36,153 nucleotides of DNA from NCBI GenBank assembly GCA_011087955.1, contig JAALKR010000021.1:1-36153 (forward strand), in the 5' to 3' direction. The position numbers and the translations under genes are program-made. Origin of the DNA: Oligoflexia bacterium. GTDB taxonomy: Bacteria > Bdellovibrionota > UBA1018 > CAIPTA01 > JAALKR01. Below the pieces are notes generated by a model, which saw only the letters and a list, made by a program, of their open reading frames with translations, ran no database searches and was not told the origin of the DNA. Below, in pieces: positions 24,711 to 32,528 of this stretch (its first letter is position 1; every line of letters starts with the position of its first letter).

Positions 24711-24881
24711 ATGATGCCAAAAAAATGTGCCGTGTTAATTTTTATAAACATTTGAAATTATTGATTTTTTATAGATCGGGGTCGAGCCCACTAGATAGTA
24801 GGCAGTTAAAAACTGTAAAAAAATTATACAGCTATTAGGGATGTGTAACCATTGAGACACCCTTACTCAATATTATTATTA

Positions 24882-25796
24882 TTATTCCGAAAGTATTAGG
24901 TATTTGAGGATACCTTTAGCAATCCCGGAAGCAATGGAGTTTCTTGCTTGAGGGTGTTGGATCAGTTTGCGGTCCTGCGGATGGGAAAGGTAGAGCGCCT
25001 CAATAAGTACGCCCGGAGTTTCTGCGTCTAGCAGCACTTGTAGGAGTGCTCTACGAATACCTCTATCTTTTACGGTATACCCGTCATCTCTAATTTCATT
25101 CAATATAGATTTTTGCAGGGTCTTAGCTGCTAGTTTGGAGTGATTTAGTGTAGAATCCGTCGCAATACTGCGAAGAAGCAGGGCAAGTTTTGAGTCTTTG
25201 TGTTTTGGTTTGCCTATTTTCTTGCGTCTTTGGTGAAGCGTTTCATGGTGCGAGTAAGACTCTTTGCTGGAATTATCCAGATAATAGATTTCAAAGCCTC
25301 GCACTGAGCCTGTAGTTTCCGCATTTGCATGCAAGGATACGAATAAATCTGCTTTTGCCTGGCGGGCAATGAAAGCCCTTTGGTCCAGACTGACAAAGCC
25401 ATCTGATTCTCGCGTAAGCACTATTCGAATGGGGCGCCCCAAGGCTTTGGCAAACGCTTCATTTTCGAGCTCTATCTGCACGCGGCGAGCAAGGTCCAGT
25501 ACAACCTCTTTTTCGACTAAGCGCTGTTTCCGTGTGGAGTTTGAGGAGCTTTGTGCGGAGTTTTGTGCAGAGCTTTGCATCTGCCAAACTCCTACGGCAC
25601 CGGTATCACTTCCACCATGTCCTGGGTCTAGAATCACTACATAGGGCGCTACTGCTGTTTTACTGCCTCCTTTCGGGGTAATAGCCGAAACAGCGGGGCT
25701 GGTCGTAAATACGACGAACACGACGGATAAAAAAAATGCATTAAGTATCCTTACCGTTTTACCGAGTTGTGCTGTGACGGGTGTGCGTGATTTCAT
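24882..25796 (-). CDS. N-acetylmuramoyl-L-alanine amidase (Amidase_3)
   Basis: A 304-aa exported enzyme. The N-terminus is a signal peptide (hydrophobic core about residues 18-38, ending near AVSA). The Amidase_3 zinc site is complete: His60 in LDPGHGG, Glu95 in EKEVVLDLA, His156 in VSLHANA, with catalytic Glu266 in VLIEALYLSH. It cuts the amide between MurNAc and L-Ala to split peptidoglycan, usually in cell separation or remodelling. A Ser/Gln-rich insert (about 75-90) interrupts the domain after the first ligand. A helix-rich insert with HH and KKIGKPKHKDSK (about 180-202) sits where AmiC-type enzymes carry the autoinhibitory helix, so EnvC/NlpD-like activation is possible. It is divergent from the coiled-coil gene at 25823. 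Confidence 0.88.
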   Translation of the reverse strand: MKSRTPVTAQLGKTVRILNAFFLSVVFVVFTTSPAVSAITPKGGSKTAVAPYVVILDPGHGGSDTGAVGVWQMQSSAQNSAQSSSNSTRKQRLVEKEVVLDLARRVQIELENEAFAKALGRPIRIVLTRESDGFVSLDQRAFIARQAKADLFVSLHANAETTGSVRGFEIYYLDNSSKESYSHHETLHQRRKKIGKPKHKDSKLALLLRSIATDSTLNHSKLAAKTLQKSILNEIRDDGYTVKDRGIRRALLQVLLDAETPGVLIEALYLSHPQDRKLIQHPQARNSIASGIAKGILKYLILSE

Positions 25797-25822
25797 TGCT
25801 ATCAGTTTAACAAGGGGTATTC

Positions 25823-26647
25823 GTGGACGCCATTTCTTTACTGATTGTAGAATTTACCGAGGAGTTAATTTTTGTCCAGGTTGGGTTGCTTAGTTTTTTT
25901 ACGTCGTGCTATTTCCTCATTTATATTTTACCTAAGCGCAGAAAACACAGTCCGGCGTGGGTTTCAGGTGCAGTGGTGAAGAACTATTTGAACGAGATTC
26001 GTGACCGTGAAGTAGCTCTTCGCCAAGAACTCTTTGGTGAGGACGATTTAGCTGCTTTAAAAGAACCAGCTGTCCTAAAAGAATTAGAAGCGGTTCGAGT
26101 TCAACTGGGCGCTGCTGATTCTCGTATTGCGGAAAAGGATAAAACCATTGCAGAGTTACGGGCTGGCCAAGGCGGCAACGGAGCCGAGGCGCTGGCAAAA
26201 GCGCAGGTAGACTGGAACAAGAAGGAGGCTGAGCTAGAGAAAAGGCTAGCTGATGCTCTAGCCAATGCTGGTGCCAGCACTGGTGATGGGGGTAATCCAG
26301 AGCTTGAGAGGCAAGTGAGGGAAATGCGTGCTCGGTTAGATGAATACGGAGTAATCGAAGACGACTTGGCTAATCTAAAGAAGTATCAGACTGAAAATAA
26401 GAAACTCCGTGAGAGGTTAGAGCTTGGAGGCATCAGTGCTGATGATATTAGTAATCAAGCAGCAAATAGCCGAGCAGCTGCAGCGGCGGAAGAGTCAGCC
26501 ACGGTGGTCACAGCAACAGAAGAACTAGCTGAAATCTTAGGTGAAGACAGTGAAGACGGTAAAGATGCTATAGATGGTGAGGAAAAGAAAGATAGAAAGT
26601 CAGGAGAAGATATTTTGTCTGAGTTCGAAAAAATGTTGGCTTCTTAA
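25823..26647 (+). CDS. Membrane-anchored coiled-coil protein
   Basis: A 274-aa protein starting at GTG 25823, supported by AAGGGG 5 nt upstream. A membrane span (about residues 16-36) is followed by a basic patch (PKRRKH), a long Glu/Lys/Ala/Leu coiled coil (about 55-205) broken once by a Gly-rich stretch (GAST GDGGN), and an acidic tail with a short amphipathic end (ILSEFEKMLA). The layout, a short outside N-terminus and a long cytoplasmic coil, recalls cell-division or polarity scaffolds such as ZipA- or EzrA-like proteins, but no family is recognised. It shares a divergent promoter region with the peptidoglycan amidase, which fits a division or envelope role. Confidence 0.6.
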   Translation: MDAISLLIVEFTEELIFVQVGLLSFFTSCYFLIYILPKRRKHSPAWVSGAVVKNYLNEIRDREVALRQELFGEDDLAALKEPAVLKELEAVRVQLGAADSRIAEKDKTIAELRAGQGGNGAEALAKAQVDWNKKEAELEKRLADALANAGASTGDGGNPELERQVREMRARLDEYGVIEDDLANLKKYQTENKKLRERLELGGISADDISNQAANSRAAAAAEESATVVTATEELAEILGEDSEDGKDAIDGEEKKDRKSGEDILSEFEKMLAS

Positions 26648-26681
26648 AGTTAGGCGTAAATCCTAGAGCTAGGTACAAGTC

Positions 26682-27218
26682 CTATAATTCCAGTTGAAAT
26701 TGTTTTGACTTTAACTCGTCGAGTTTGTCTGTAAATGTCTGCAGCGCAATAACGCGCCCGACACGATAGAGGTAAATAGCTTCATCCAGGCCATTAGATT
26801 CAATTGTTTCCCAACCGGAGAAGGGTGATTTCTCCACCTGCTGCTCCTTTTGGATGCGTACAACAACCGCACGTTTTTTCGATTTCTTACCTTCACGTAT
26901 ATGTATGAATAAACGATAGCGTGCGCGCCGATAGTAGTCCTCAGGTCCAAATGCCTCAAAGTAGTTTCTTGCGTCTGTATTGCGAATATAGCCAGTTTTA
27001 ATAGTGCCGAGGCCACGATTTTGGGCGATCTCGCGTATGCCAGCAGTAGAAAGGGACTCTAAAGTGCTGGACCAGGCGGTGGTAAAGTCGGTTATAAAAA
27101 TGCGGGAATATGCGCGATTTTGCTCTACGAATGGCAGATTACTACATCCACTCGCGCCCAAAATCGCGCAAACCATAATTAGCGGGAGCTTAAGGGAGCG
27201 TAAGCTTTTTCCTCGCAT
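26682..27218 (-). CDS. Lipoprotein, possibly BamC/NlpB-like
   Basis: A 178-aa protein with a lipoprotein signal peptide and lipidated Cys25 (LGASGC). The mature part opens with an AWSSTLESLSTAGI helix and then NRGLGTIKTGYI, the helix-turn-strand order of BamC-type helix-grip domains, followed by strands with basic residues (YRLFIHIREGKKSKKRAVV). BamC itself has two such domains; here there is one. An outer-membrane assembly role is therefore a guess. Its start overlaps the end of the upstream 539-aa secreted protein gene by 29 nt, so the two are probably made together. The gene ends 35 bp from the convergent coiled-coil gene. Confidence 0.5.
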   Translation of the reverse strand: MRGKSLRSLKLPLIMVCAILGASGCSNLPFVEQNRAYSRIFITDFTTAWSSTLESLSTAGIREIAQNRGLGTIKTGYIRNTDARNYFEAFGPEDYYRRARYRLFIHIREGKKSKKRAVVVRIQKEQQVEKSPFSGWETIESNGLDEAIYLYRVGRVIALQTFTDKLDELKSKQFQLEL

Positions 27219-28809
27219 GGGATACCTGCCGCAGATTCCTGAGACTCACGGTTGAGTCCCAGCCACTCCCCCCATTATGGCTCATATTTCGGCGAATCGC
27301 TACGACCTCCCAATAAAAAGTCTGTGGGTGTGCCATCTCAGGCATTGAAATTCCGCCACCTCTACCTAGATCTGGAAGACGAACTTCCTGGGCAGAACTA
27401 GGAACAATGGCTGACCAAATCACCCGCCGTAATTGCGTCTTTTCGCCAGCATTCTTCGCAATGGAGTAGAGGTTAAACACAAAATACTCTGCCTGAGTGG
27501 GGGTTGCCCTTGTAGTAGGTACTGCTCCTAACGTAGGAGCTACCGCTATCGCAAATGGAAACACGCGCGCATTTACGTCAGCTTCACCCAAGTGGACAAG
27601 TGGAAGAAACTCAGATTCTGTGACTTCAAATTTACTCCCATTCCAAGTAACTGCCGTTAAAGCGGCAGAAAAGTTCAGGTCTTCGATGAGATCTTGCGTG
27701 AGCTGCCTTTGTTCCACCGCTGCGTTAAAGACATAGGCGTCACTTTCTAAGCGAGCATTTTCGGGAAATGCTAGCTGCATATGACCGGTAAGGGCAGGAT
27801 TCTTAGCCGCTTTGATGTCGACTGGAAGCAAAGTTTGCAAAGTTGTATCTGGGTCAAATAGGCTCATGGCGACCAAATCTAGCCCCGACGGGAAGTTTGC
27901 AACTTTATTCTCTAACTTCTTTTGAACTAATCTGGTCGATAAGGAAATCGGCATATTTGGATTGCCTTCGACAAATTGCATGTCTGTATATCCAATTCGA
28001 GTAAATTCAACTAAGTTCATTATACTCAAATAGTCTTTTTTTTGCGCTAAGTTGACCAACTTTCGCATCGGTAGTGAGCCAGCAGCGCCGAGGAAGCGAT
28101 TTTGCATTTGAGCATCCAGAGGTATATTGAAATTTGGTTTCGACAAGCGAATCGGAAAAATTCCATAACGTTTGGATTGAGTTGGTAAAACTAAGTTGAC
28201 AGGCACTTGGACCGTACGCCCAGCCACTGATATTTCCTCCATTCTTGGGGAAATTAGATTGCCTAGATCGAAGCCGACTAATGTCTCTACATTGAATGAA
28301 GGAAGGAACAATCCTATTTCTACTCGAGACTTACTGACTCCTTGTGGCCAGCCTGAAAATTTACCAGTCACAGTTCGAATATCGGAAAAGTCGCGGTGGC
28401 GATGTATTTGAAGTGAGAATTTATGTTGACCGACATGCGTGGAGTCTATTTTTCCAGAAAAGGTGACATGGGCAAATCCATGTGCCGAGATTGTTACAGA
28501 AAGCTCTTGATCAAAGGCAATTTCCGGAATGGAAACGGTGGCAATGCCACTTGCGTTCGTAATCATTTGGTTATCGGCAAAAGGCACTCCTGGTGCGTCT
28601 CCAATCTGGATGAGCGCATTTTCCATAGGTCTTGCTTCGTTGTCGATCAAATGAATCTCCATTTCCGCAGCTCGATTTTGGACGAAATCCTTGTGTAGCG
28701 AAAACGGCATGATTACCGACGAAAAAGCTGAGCCTGTTGTCAGCAAAAGAAAGAAAAACATGTAAAAAAACATAGTTCGGACAGAATTACCTTTAAAGCT
28801 TAACCCCAT
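27190..28809 (-). CDS. Large secreted protein with N-terminal Ig-like domain
   Basis: A 539-aa protein with ATG 28809 supported by AAGGGGG 4 nt upstream. It has a signal peptide (hydrophobic core about residues 13-30, ending GSAFSS). Residues about 45-135 read as a beta-sandwich of the carboxypeptidase-regulatory/Big type (LIDNEARPMENALIQIGD, then ASGIATVSIPE). The remainder is beta-rich without transmembrane spans and almost without cysteine; it ends in SRWDS-type polar strands and a basic tail. No catalytic motif is seen. It overlaps the downstream lipoprotein gene by 29 nt, which suggests the two form a pair at the outer membrane or surface. No family recognised beyond the Ig-like part. 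Confidence 0.55.
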   Translation of the reverse strand: MGLSFKGNSVRTMFFYMFFFLLLTTGSAFSSVIMPFSLHKDFVQNRAAEMEIHLIDNEARPMENALIQIGDAPGVPFADNQMITNASGIATVSIPEIAFDQELSVTISAHGFAHVTFSGKIDSTHVGQHKFSLQIHRHRDFSDIRTVTGKFSGWPQGVSKSRVEIGLFLPSFNVETLVGFDLGNLISPRMEEISVAGRTVQVPVNLVLPTQSKRYGIFPIRLSKPNFNIPLDAQMQNRFLGAAGSLPMRKLVNLAQKKDYLSIMNLVEFTRIGYTDMQFVEGNPNMPISLSTRLVQKKLENKVANFPSGLDLVAMSLFDPDTTLQTLLPVDIKAAKNPALTGHMQLAFPENARLESDAYVFNAAVEQRQLTQDLIEDLNFSAALTAVTWNGSKFEVTESEFLPLVHLGEADVNARVFPFAIAVAPTLGAVPTTRATPTQAEYFVFNLYSIAKNAGEKTQLRRVIWSAIVPSSAQEVRLPDLGRGGGISMPEMAHPQTFYWEVVAIRRNMSHNGGSGWDSTVSLRNLRQVSHARKKLTLP

Positions 28810-28884
28810 ATTGCCCCCTTGTATTTAGGCTCTTCACGGTTAAGGGAGGAGGCTATCTTGAGCGTCCCTGTACTGTCAAATGTG

Positions 28885-28913
28885 TTGTCAAGGAATGCTG
28901 CCTCGCCTATGAT
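28885..28913 (+). promoter_or_regulatory. Sigma-70 promoter giving a near-leaderless kdsD mRNA
   Basis: TTGTCA (28885-28890) and TATGAT (28908-28913) are exactly 17 bp apart. The expected start, about 28920, is within one or two bases of ATG 28922. No ribosome site precedes the ATG. TGTCAA is repeated at 28874-28879 and 28886-28891; on the other strand each reads TTGACA and may serve the divergent secreted-protein gene. Confidence 0.6.
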
Positions 28914-28921
28914 GAGACTCA

Positions 28922-29944
28922 ATGGAAGGCTCAAAATCACAAGAAAATCTGGAATCACAAGACGTTTTGGTAGAGGGGCGGCGCATCTTAAGAATGGAGG
29001 CAGATGCGCTGCGCGCTGGAGCGGAGCAGCTCGATAAGAATTTTTGCAAAGCAACATTGGCTTGTATCGATGCGCTTCAATCCGGCTATAAAGTAGTAGT
29101 CTCCGGCATCGGCAAGTCGGGGATTGTTGCACAAAAGGTGGCGTCTACACTCACCAGCACAGGTTCAATGGCTATTTTTCTGCATCCTACGGAAGCGCTC
29201 CACGGGGATCTTGGTGTGCTTCGCAAGCAGGACGTGTTTTTGTATTTTTCCAATAGTGGTTCCACCGAAGAGCTTTTGCGTCTTCTGCCTACGGTACGAG
29301 GAAATTGCTCATCCGTAATCGGAATTGTAGGCAATCGCAGCGGAGTACTAAGTAAGCATTCCGATATTCAAATTTCCGCAAATATCCCTAAAGAAGCTTG
29401 TCCTAATAATCTGGCACCGACCTCGTCGTCGACACTACAAATGGCTATTGGAGATGCGTTGGCGATGGCATTATCGACGGCGCTGGGCTTTTCCGCAGAT
29501 CACTATGCAAAATTTCACCCCGGTGGGGCACTTGGAAAAAAACTGCATTCTTCGGTTTCTGATTTAATGCAGACGCGGGATAAAATTGCTCTACTAAAGC
29601 CTGATACGAAATTAGAGTTGGTCGTAATTGCAATGACTGATTATCGACAAAGCGGAGTTTGCATTGTCGATGATTCCGGCGGAGTTTCCAAGCTTTTAGG
29701 CGTTATTACGGAACGAGATATTCGCTTAGCATTGCTCAAGCAGGAGCAGTTTTTTGAGCTGACAGCGGCGGATATAATGACGAAGGATCCAATCACTGTT
29801 GATCCACGGACGAGAGCATCGGACGCTCTCGAGCTGATTGAGAACCGGGAACACCAGTTGAGTTTCCTTCCTGTGGTTGATGAGGGTGGGGCTTGTATTG
29901 GTGTTTTACGAATCCATGACTTGGTGCTGGCTGGTCTAGCCTAA
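28922..29944 (+). CDS. kdsD: D-arabinose-5-phosphate isomerase
   Basis: A 340-aa protein of normal KdsD/KpsF length. An SIS sugar-phosphate isomerase domain (about 40-190) has SGIGKSG (61-67), FLHPTEALHGDLG (86-98), SNSGSTEE (110-117) and NLAPTSSS, followed by AKFHPGGALGKKL. Two CBS domains follow (about 212-270 and 280-340). It converts D-ribulose 5-phosphate to D-arabinose 5-phosphate, the first step to Kdo, so the cell makes LPS. A near-leaderless promoter lies directly in front. It is divergent from the 539-aa secreted-protein gene and convergent with tatA, so it is probably a single-gene unit. Confidence 0.93.
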   Translation: MEGSKSQENLESQDVLVEGRRILRMEADALRAGAEQLDKNFCKATLACIDALQSGYKVVVSGIGKSGIVAQKVASTLTSTGSMAIFLHPTEALHGDLGVLRKQDVFLYFSNSGSTEELLRLLPTVRGNCSSVIGIVGNRSGVLSKHSDIQISANIPKEACPNNLAPTSSSTLQMAIGDALAMALSTALGFSADHYAKFHPGGALGKKLHSSVSDLMQTRDKIALLKPDTKLELVVIAMTDYRQSGVCIVDDSGGVSKLLGVITERDIRLALLKQEQFFELTAADIMTKDPITVDPRTRASDALELIENREHQLSFLPVVDEGGACIGVLRIHDLVLAGLA

Positions 29945-29966
29945 CCTAGTTTGGCTTGATCTAAAT

Positions 29967-30260
29967 TTAGGAATTTTCAGCTTTGTTTTTTTCTTCGTCG
30001 GTGCTTTTGATGTCTTCGGTGTTTTCGGCTCGCCCCATTTTCGACGTTTCCTCTTTTAACCTTGAAAATTCATCACGCATTTCATTGATTGGATTGGTTA
30101 CCTCGTCAACACCCATGTCACGTTTTGCATTGTTCAGATTTTCTCGTAGGTCGCGGACTATCTTACCAAATTGACCCATTAAGCCAGAGACGCGCTTTGG
30201 ACCAAAGATCAGTACAATAATTGCGAGTACGATGATGTGCCCTAAGGAAAGTCCGAACAT
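29967..30260 (-). CDS. tatA: Sec-independent translocase component TatA
   Basis: A 97-aa protein with one N-terminal membrane helix (residues about 5-18), the FGPK hinge (19-22) and an amphipathic helix (RVSGLMGQFGKIVRDLRENL). The tail is charged and acidic-basic mixed (DEEKNKAENS). This is the form of TatA/TatE; TatB would be longer with a Glu at position 8, where this protein has His. It forms the channel that moves folded Tat substrates across the inner membrane. GGAGG lies 4 nt before the ATG. No tatB or tatC is in the window, so it is a stand-alone gene here. It ends 22 bp from the convergent kdsD. Confidence 0.88.
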   Translation of the reverse strand: MFGLSLGHIIVLAIIVLIFGPKRVSGLMGQFGKIVRDLRENLNNAKRDMGVDEVTNPINEMRDEFSRLKEETSKMGRAENTEDIKSTDEEKNKAENS

Positions 30261-30300
30261 TCTGCCTCCAATCCGCCATTCATATCAAATTCCCCGAGCT

Positions 30301-30316
30301 TTGAAAATTCTTTCAA
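30301..30316. repeat. Palindrome between tatA and the GAF-pilT genes
   Basis: TTGAAA (30301-30306) and TTTCAA (30311-30316) form a perfect 6-bp inverted repeat with a 4-bp centre in the 108-bp divergent gap. It could be an operator for either gene. Confidence 0.35.
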
Positions 30317-30368
30317 GAAACACTTTGTATCTACCGAGCTGTATAGGGAGCGGAGAAGGGCGAGGGCT

Positions 30369-31190
30369 ATGAGCAAAGCGAGTGATTTTCATGTCTTAGG
30401 ACTAGATGAGTCAAGCAGTGACTCTCAGGCTACTGACACCCAGGCTGGCGACGACGCCCCGGCGAGCGGGGGTACTCAGGCCAGCAAGGGGGCTCAGGAG
30501 GCGAGAGTAGAGCACCGCCACCAAGAGTCTTTTGAAGGCTCAAACTTGGATTTCACAGTGTTAGCTGCGGGAGAAGAGTCGCAAAACGTAGTGCCACATC
30601 CGAGCATGCAGGCAAATTCTGCGGGAGGTCGAGCCTCAAAGGCTGCCGCCTTTAAAGAAGATGATTCTCAACTTCTGCACCAAGAGCAAGTGCAGATGTT
30701 GCATCAACTAAATTCGCTGATTCTACAGCCCATACCGTTTGAACAGTTAGTAGGTTTTCTTCTTTCGATCGTAACGGCGGCGGTTAAGGGGACTGTTGCT
30801 TCAGTTTTGGAACTCGACCAACAACGACAGGAGTTTTTCTTTCGATCATCCATAGGGGGATCGACTGATCGTTTGAGAGATGTCCGAATGCCAGCTTCGG
30901 AAGGAATTGCTGGTTATGTCGCTGCCAACAAGGGTGTGGAGTTGATTTCTGATGTGAACGAAGACGAGCGGCACATGGCAGCAATTTCGCATCTTGCGGG
31001 TAAAGAGCTAAGTAACTGCGTTGCGGCTGCTATAGTTATCAATGGAAGTTTGTTCGGAGTTCTCGAAATTTTCAATAAAGCGGACGGTTCTCCATTTACA
31101 TTTGACGATAAAGCTACGGTTGAAATAGCTTTACCGGTAGTAACTAAAATTTTAGAGGTTCGTTTCTTTGCAGCGAAGGTCTCACGGTAG
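30369..31190 (+). CDS. GAF-domain protein coupled to PilT
   Basis: A 273-aa cytoplasmic protein. Residues 1-100 are low-complexity and polar (Ser, Gln, Ala, Gly), and probably disordered. A short helix with LLHQEQVQMLHQLN leads into a GAF domain (about 115-268): PIPFEQLVGFLLSIV, ASEGIAGYVAANKGVELISDV, AAIVINGSLFGVLEIFNK and FTFDDKATVEIAL are its standard elements. There is no kinase, cyclase or HD output domain. Its stop codon abuts the pilT ATG with no gap, so both are made together and the GAF domain, which binds small ligands, may control the ATPase. The start has a G/A-rich ribosome site just ahead. Confidence 0.8.
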   Translation: MSKASDFHVLGLDESSSDSQATDTQAGDDAPASGGTQASKGAQEARVEHRHQESFEGSNLDFTVLAAGEESQNVVPHPSMQANSAGGRASKAAAFKEDDSQLLHQEQVQMLHQLNSLILQPIPFEQLVGFLLSIVTAAVKGTVASVLELDQQRQEFFFRSSIGGSTDRLRDVRMPASEGIAGYVAANKGVELISDVNEDERHMAAISHLAGKELSNCVAAAIVINGSLFGVLEIFNKADGSPFTFDDKATVEIALPVVTKILEVRFFAAKVSR

Positions 31191-32438
31191 ATGCCATCAA
31201 CGGACAAAAGGGTTACGCTGAAATCTCTACTAAAGGGTTTAGTAAAGCACAAAGCCTCGGATTTGCACCTGAAGGTAGGCCGCCCTCCTATTTACCGAAT
31301 CAATGGAGCTCTTGTGCCTGCTAAGCTGCCCCGTATGTCGAGTGAACAGGTCAAAGGCCTTGCTTATGGAATGATGAGTTCTAAAATGCAGGTTCAACTC
31401 GAAAAGGAAATGCAAATAGATTTTGCTTATACAGTACAAGGGCTTTATCGATTCCGTGCAAATGTTTTTATTCAACGTGGAACGCTATCGGTTATAATTC
31501 GAGTCGTGCCTTTAGGGGTGCCATCTATTAATAAACTAATGTTGCCTCCAGTAGTAAAAGAACTTTTTATGCAGGATTGTGGGTTAATATTAGTAACCGG
31601 CGCAACAGGTTCGGGTAAGTCCACTACACTCGCCGCAGCCGTAGAATATGTTAATCAAAATCGTCGTTGCCATGTTGTGACGATTGAAGACCCGATAGAG
31701 TTTATGTTTCAGGATAAACTCTCTTCAGTGTCACAAAGAGAGATCGGTACAGACGCCTTAGAATATAAATCCGCATTAAGAGCAGCTCTTCGCCAAGACC
31801 CAGATGTGATCATGATCGGTGAAATGCGAGATCACGAAACTATTCGAGCTGCGATTTCTGCGTCAGAAACCGGCCATTTGGTGATAAGTACGTTGCATAC
31901 GAGAAACGCGGCGAAATCCCTAGACAGGATTATTGACTCCTTTTCTGGCGATTCTAAGAATCAGGTGCGCCTACAATTAGCGACAACATTATTAGCAGTG
32001 GTCTCCCAAAAATTAATTCCGAATTCTGATGGCGACAGTCTGGTCTGTGCTTGTGAAATCCTCATTAAGTCCCCAAGTATCGAGAGGCTCATTATTGAGA
32101 ATAAAGTTAATGAGATTGAGGAGATAATTGAGGCTTCCGGTGCTTACTACAAAATGCAGAGCATGAACCAATCCATTGCAGGTTTAGTGAGGCGTGGGAT
32201 TATACTGAAAGAAGAGGCGATAAATTATTCAGACAAACCGGAAGATCTGCGCTTGAAGATGAGTGGACTATTGGGTGGTGGTCAGCGCGGTGTGGATGCG
32301 GAAAGACTCATTAAACAAACGGAAATGTCCGAGGCTGGTGCCGAAGGTAAAGCAGGCGAAGAGCATCAACAAGATGATACAGATACTGCACTCGAGCTTG
32401 ACATTAATACAGGTGTTTACCGTAAGCGAAGAGTCTAA
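31191..32438 (+). CDS. pilT: Type IV pilus retraction ATPase PilT
   Basis: A 415-aa secretion-superfamily ATPase. KASDLHLKVGRPP (21-33) is the N-terminal PilT signature; Walker A is GATGSGKST (137-145), the Asp box is in VVTIEDPIE, Walker B is DVIMIGEMRD (205-214) and the His box is STLHT. The C-terminal SMNQSIAGLVRRGII segment is the family conserved end, then about 65 extra residues, mostly acidic, follow. It is longer than typical PilT (345 aa) because of that tail, and PilU is an alternative. It pulls pilins back into the membrane, giving twitching or prey/surface retraction. It directly follows the GAF gene. It may act on the pilins encoded at 5-15 kb. Confidence 0.9.
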   Translation: MPSTDKRVTLKSLLKGLVKHKASDLHLKVGRPPIYRINGALVPAKLPRMSSEQVKGLAYGMMSSKMQVQLEKEMQIDFAYTVQGLYRFRANVFIQRGTLSVIIRVVPLGVPSINKLMLPPVVKELFMQDCGLILVTGATGSGKSTTLAAAVEYVNQNRRCHVVTIEDPIEFMFQDKLSSVSQREIGTDALEYKSALRAALRQDPDVIMIGEMRDHETIRAAISASETGHLVISTLHTRNAAKSLDRIIDSFSGDSKNQVRLQLATTLLAVVSQKLIPNSDGDSLVCACEILIKSPSIERLIIENKVNEIEEIIEASGAYYKMQSMNQSIAGLVRRGIILKEEAINYSDKPEDLRLKMSGLLGGGQRGVDAERLIKQTEMSEAGAEGKAGEEHQQDDTDTALELDINTGVYRKRRV

Positions 32439-32528
32439 ATAAAGCGGGGTAAATTAGGCACACACTGTTGATATAGTGTATCATATATAAATATCGGCTA
32501 TTAAGTGGACGAAGATGGGAGGAGTAGA

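Noticed and set aside
24868-24883. ATT triplet run as a functional microsatellite
   Set aside because: It is only about five units and falls at the end of the amidase gene in A/T-rich sequence; chance is enough to explain it.
28800-29132. 110-codon minus-strand frame starting inside kdsD
   Set aside because: It begins antisense to a clear kdsD domain, is rich in Arg/Cys/Leu without domain pattern, and crosses the kdsD promoter.
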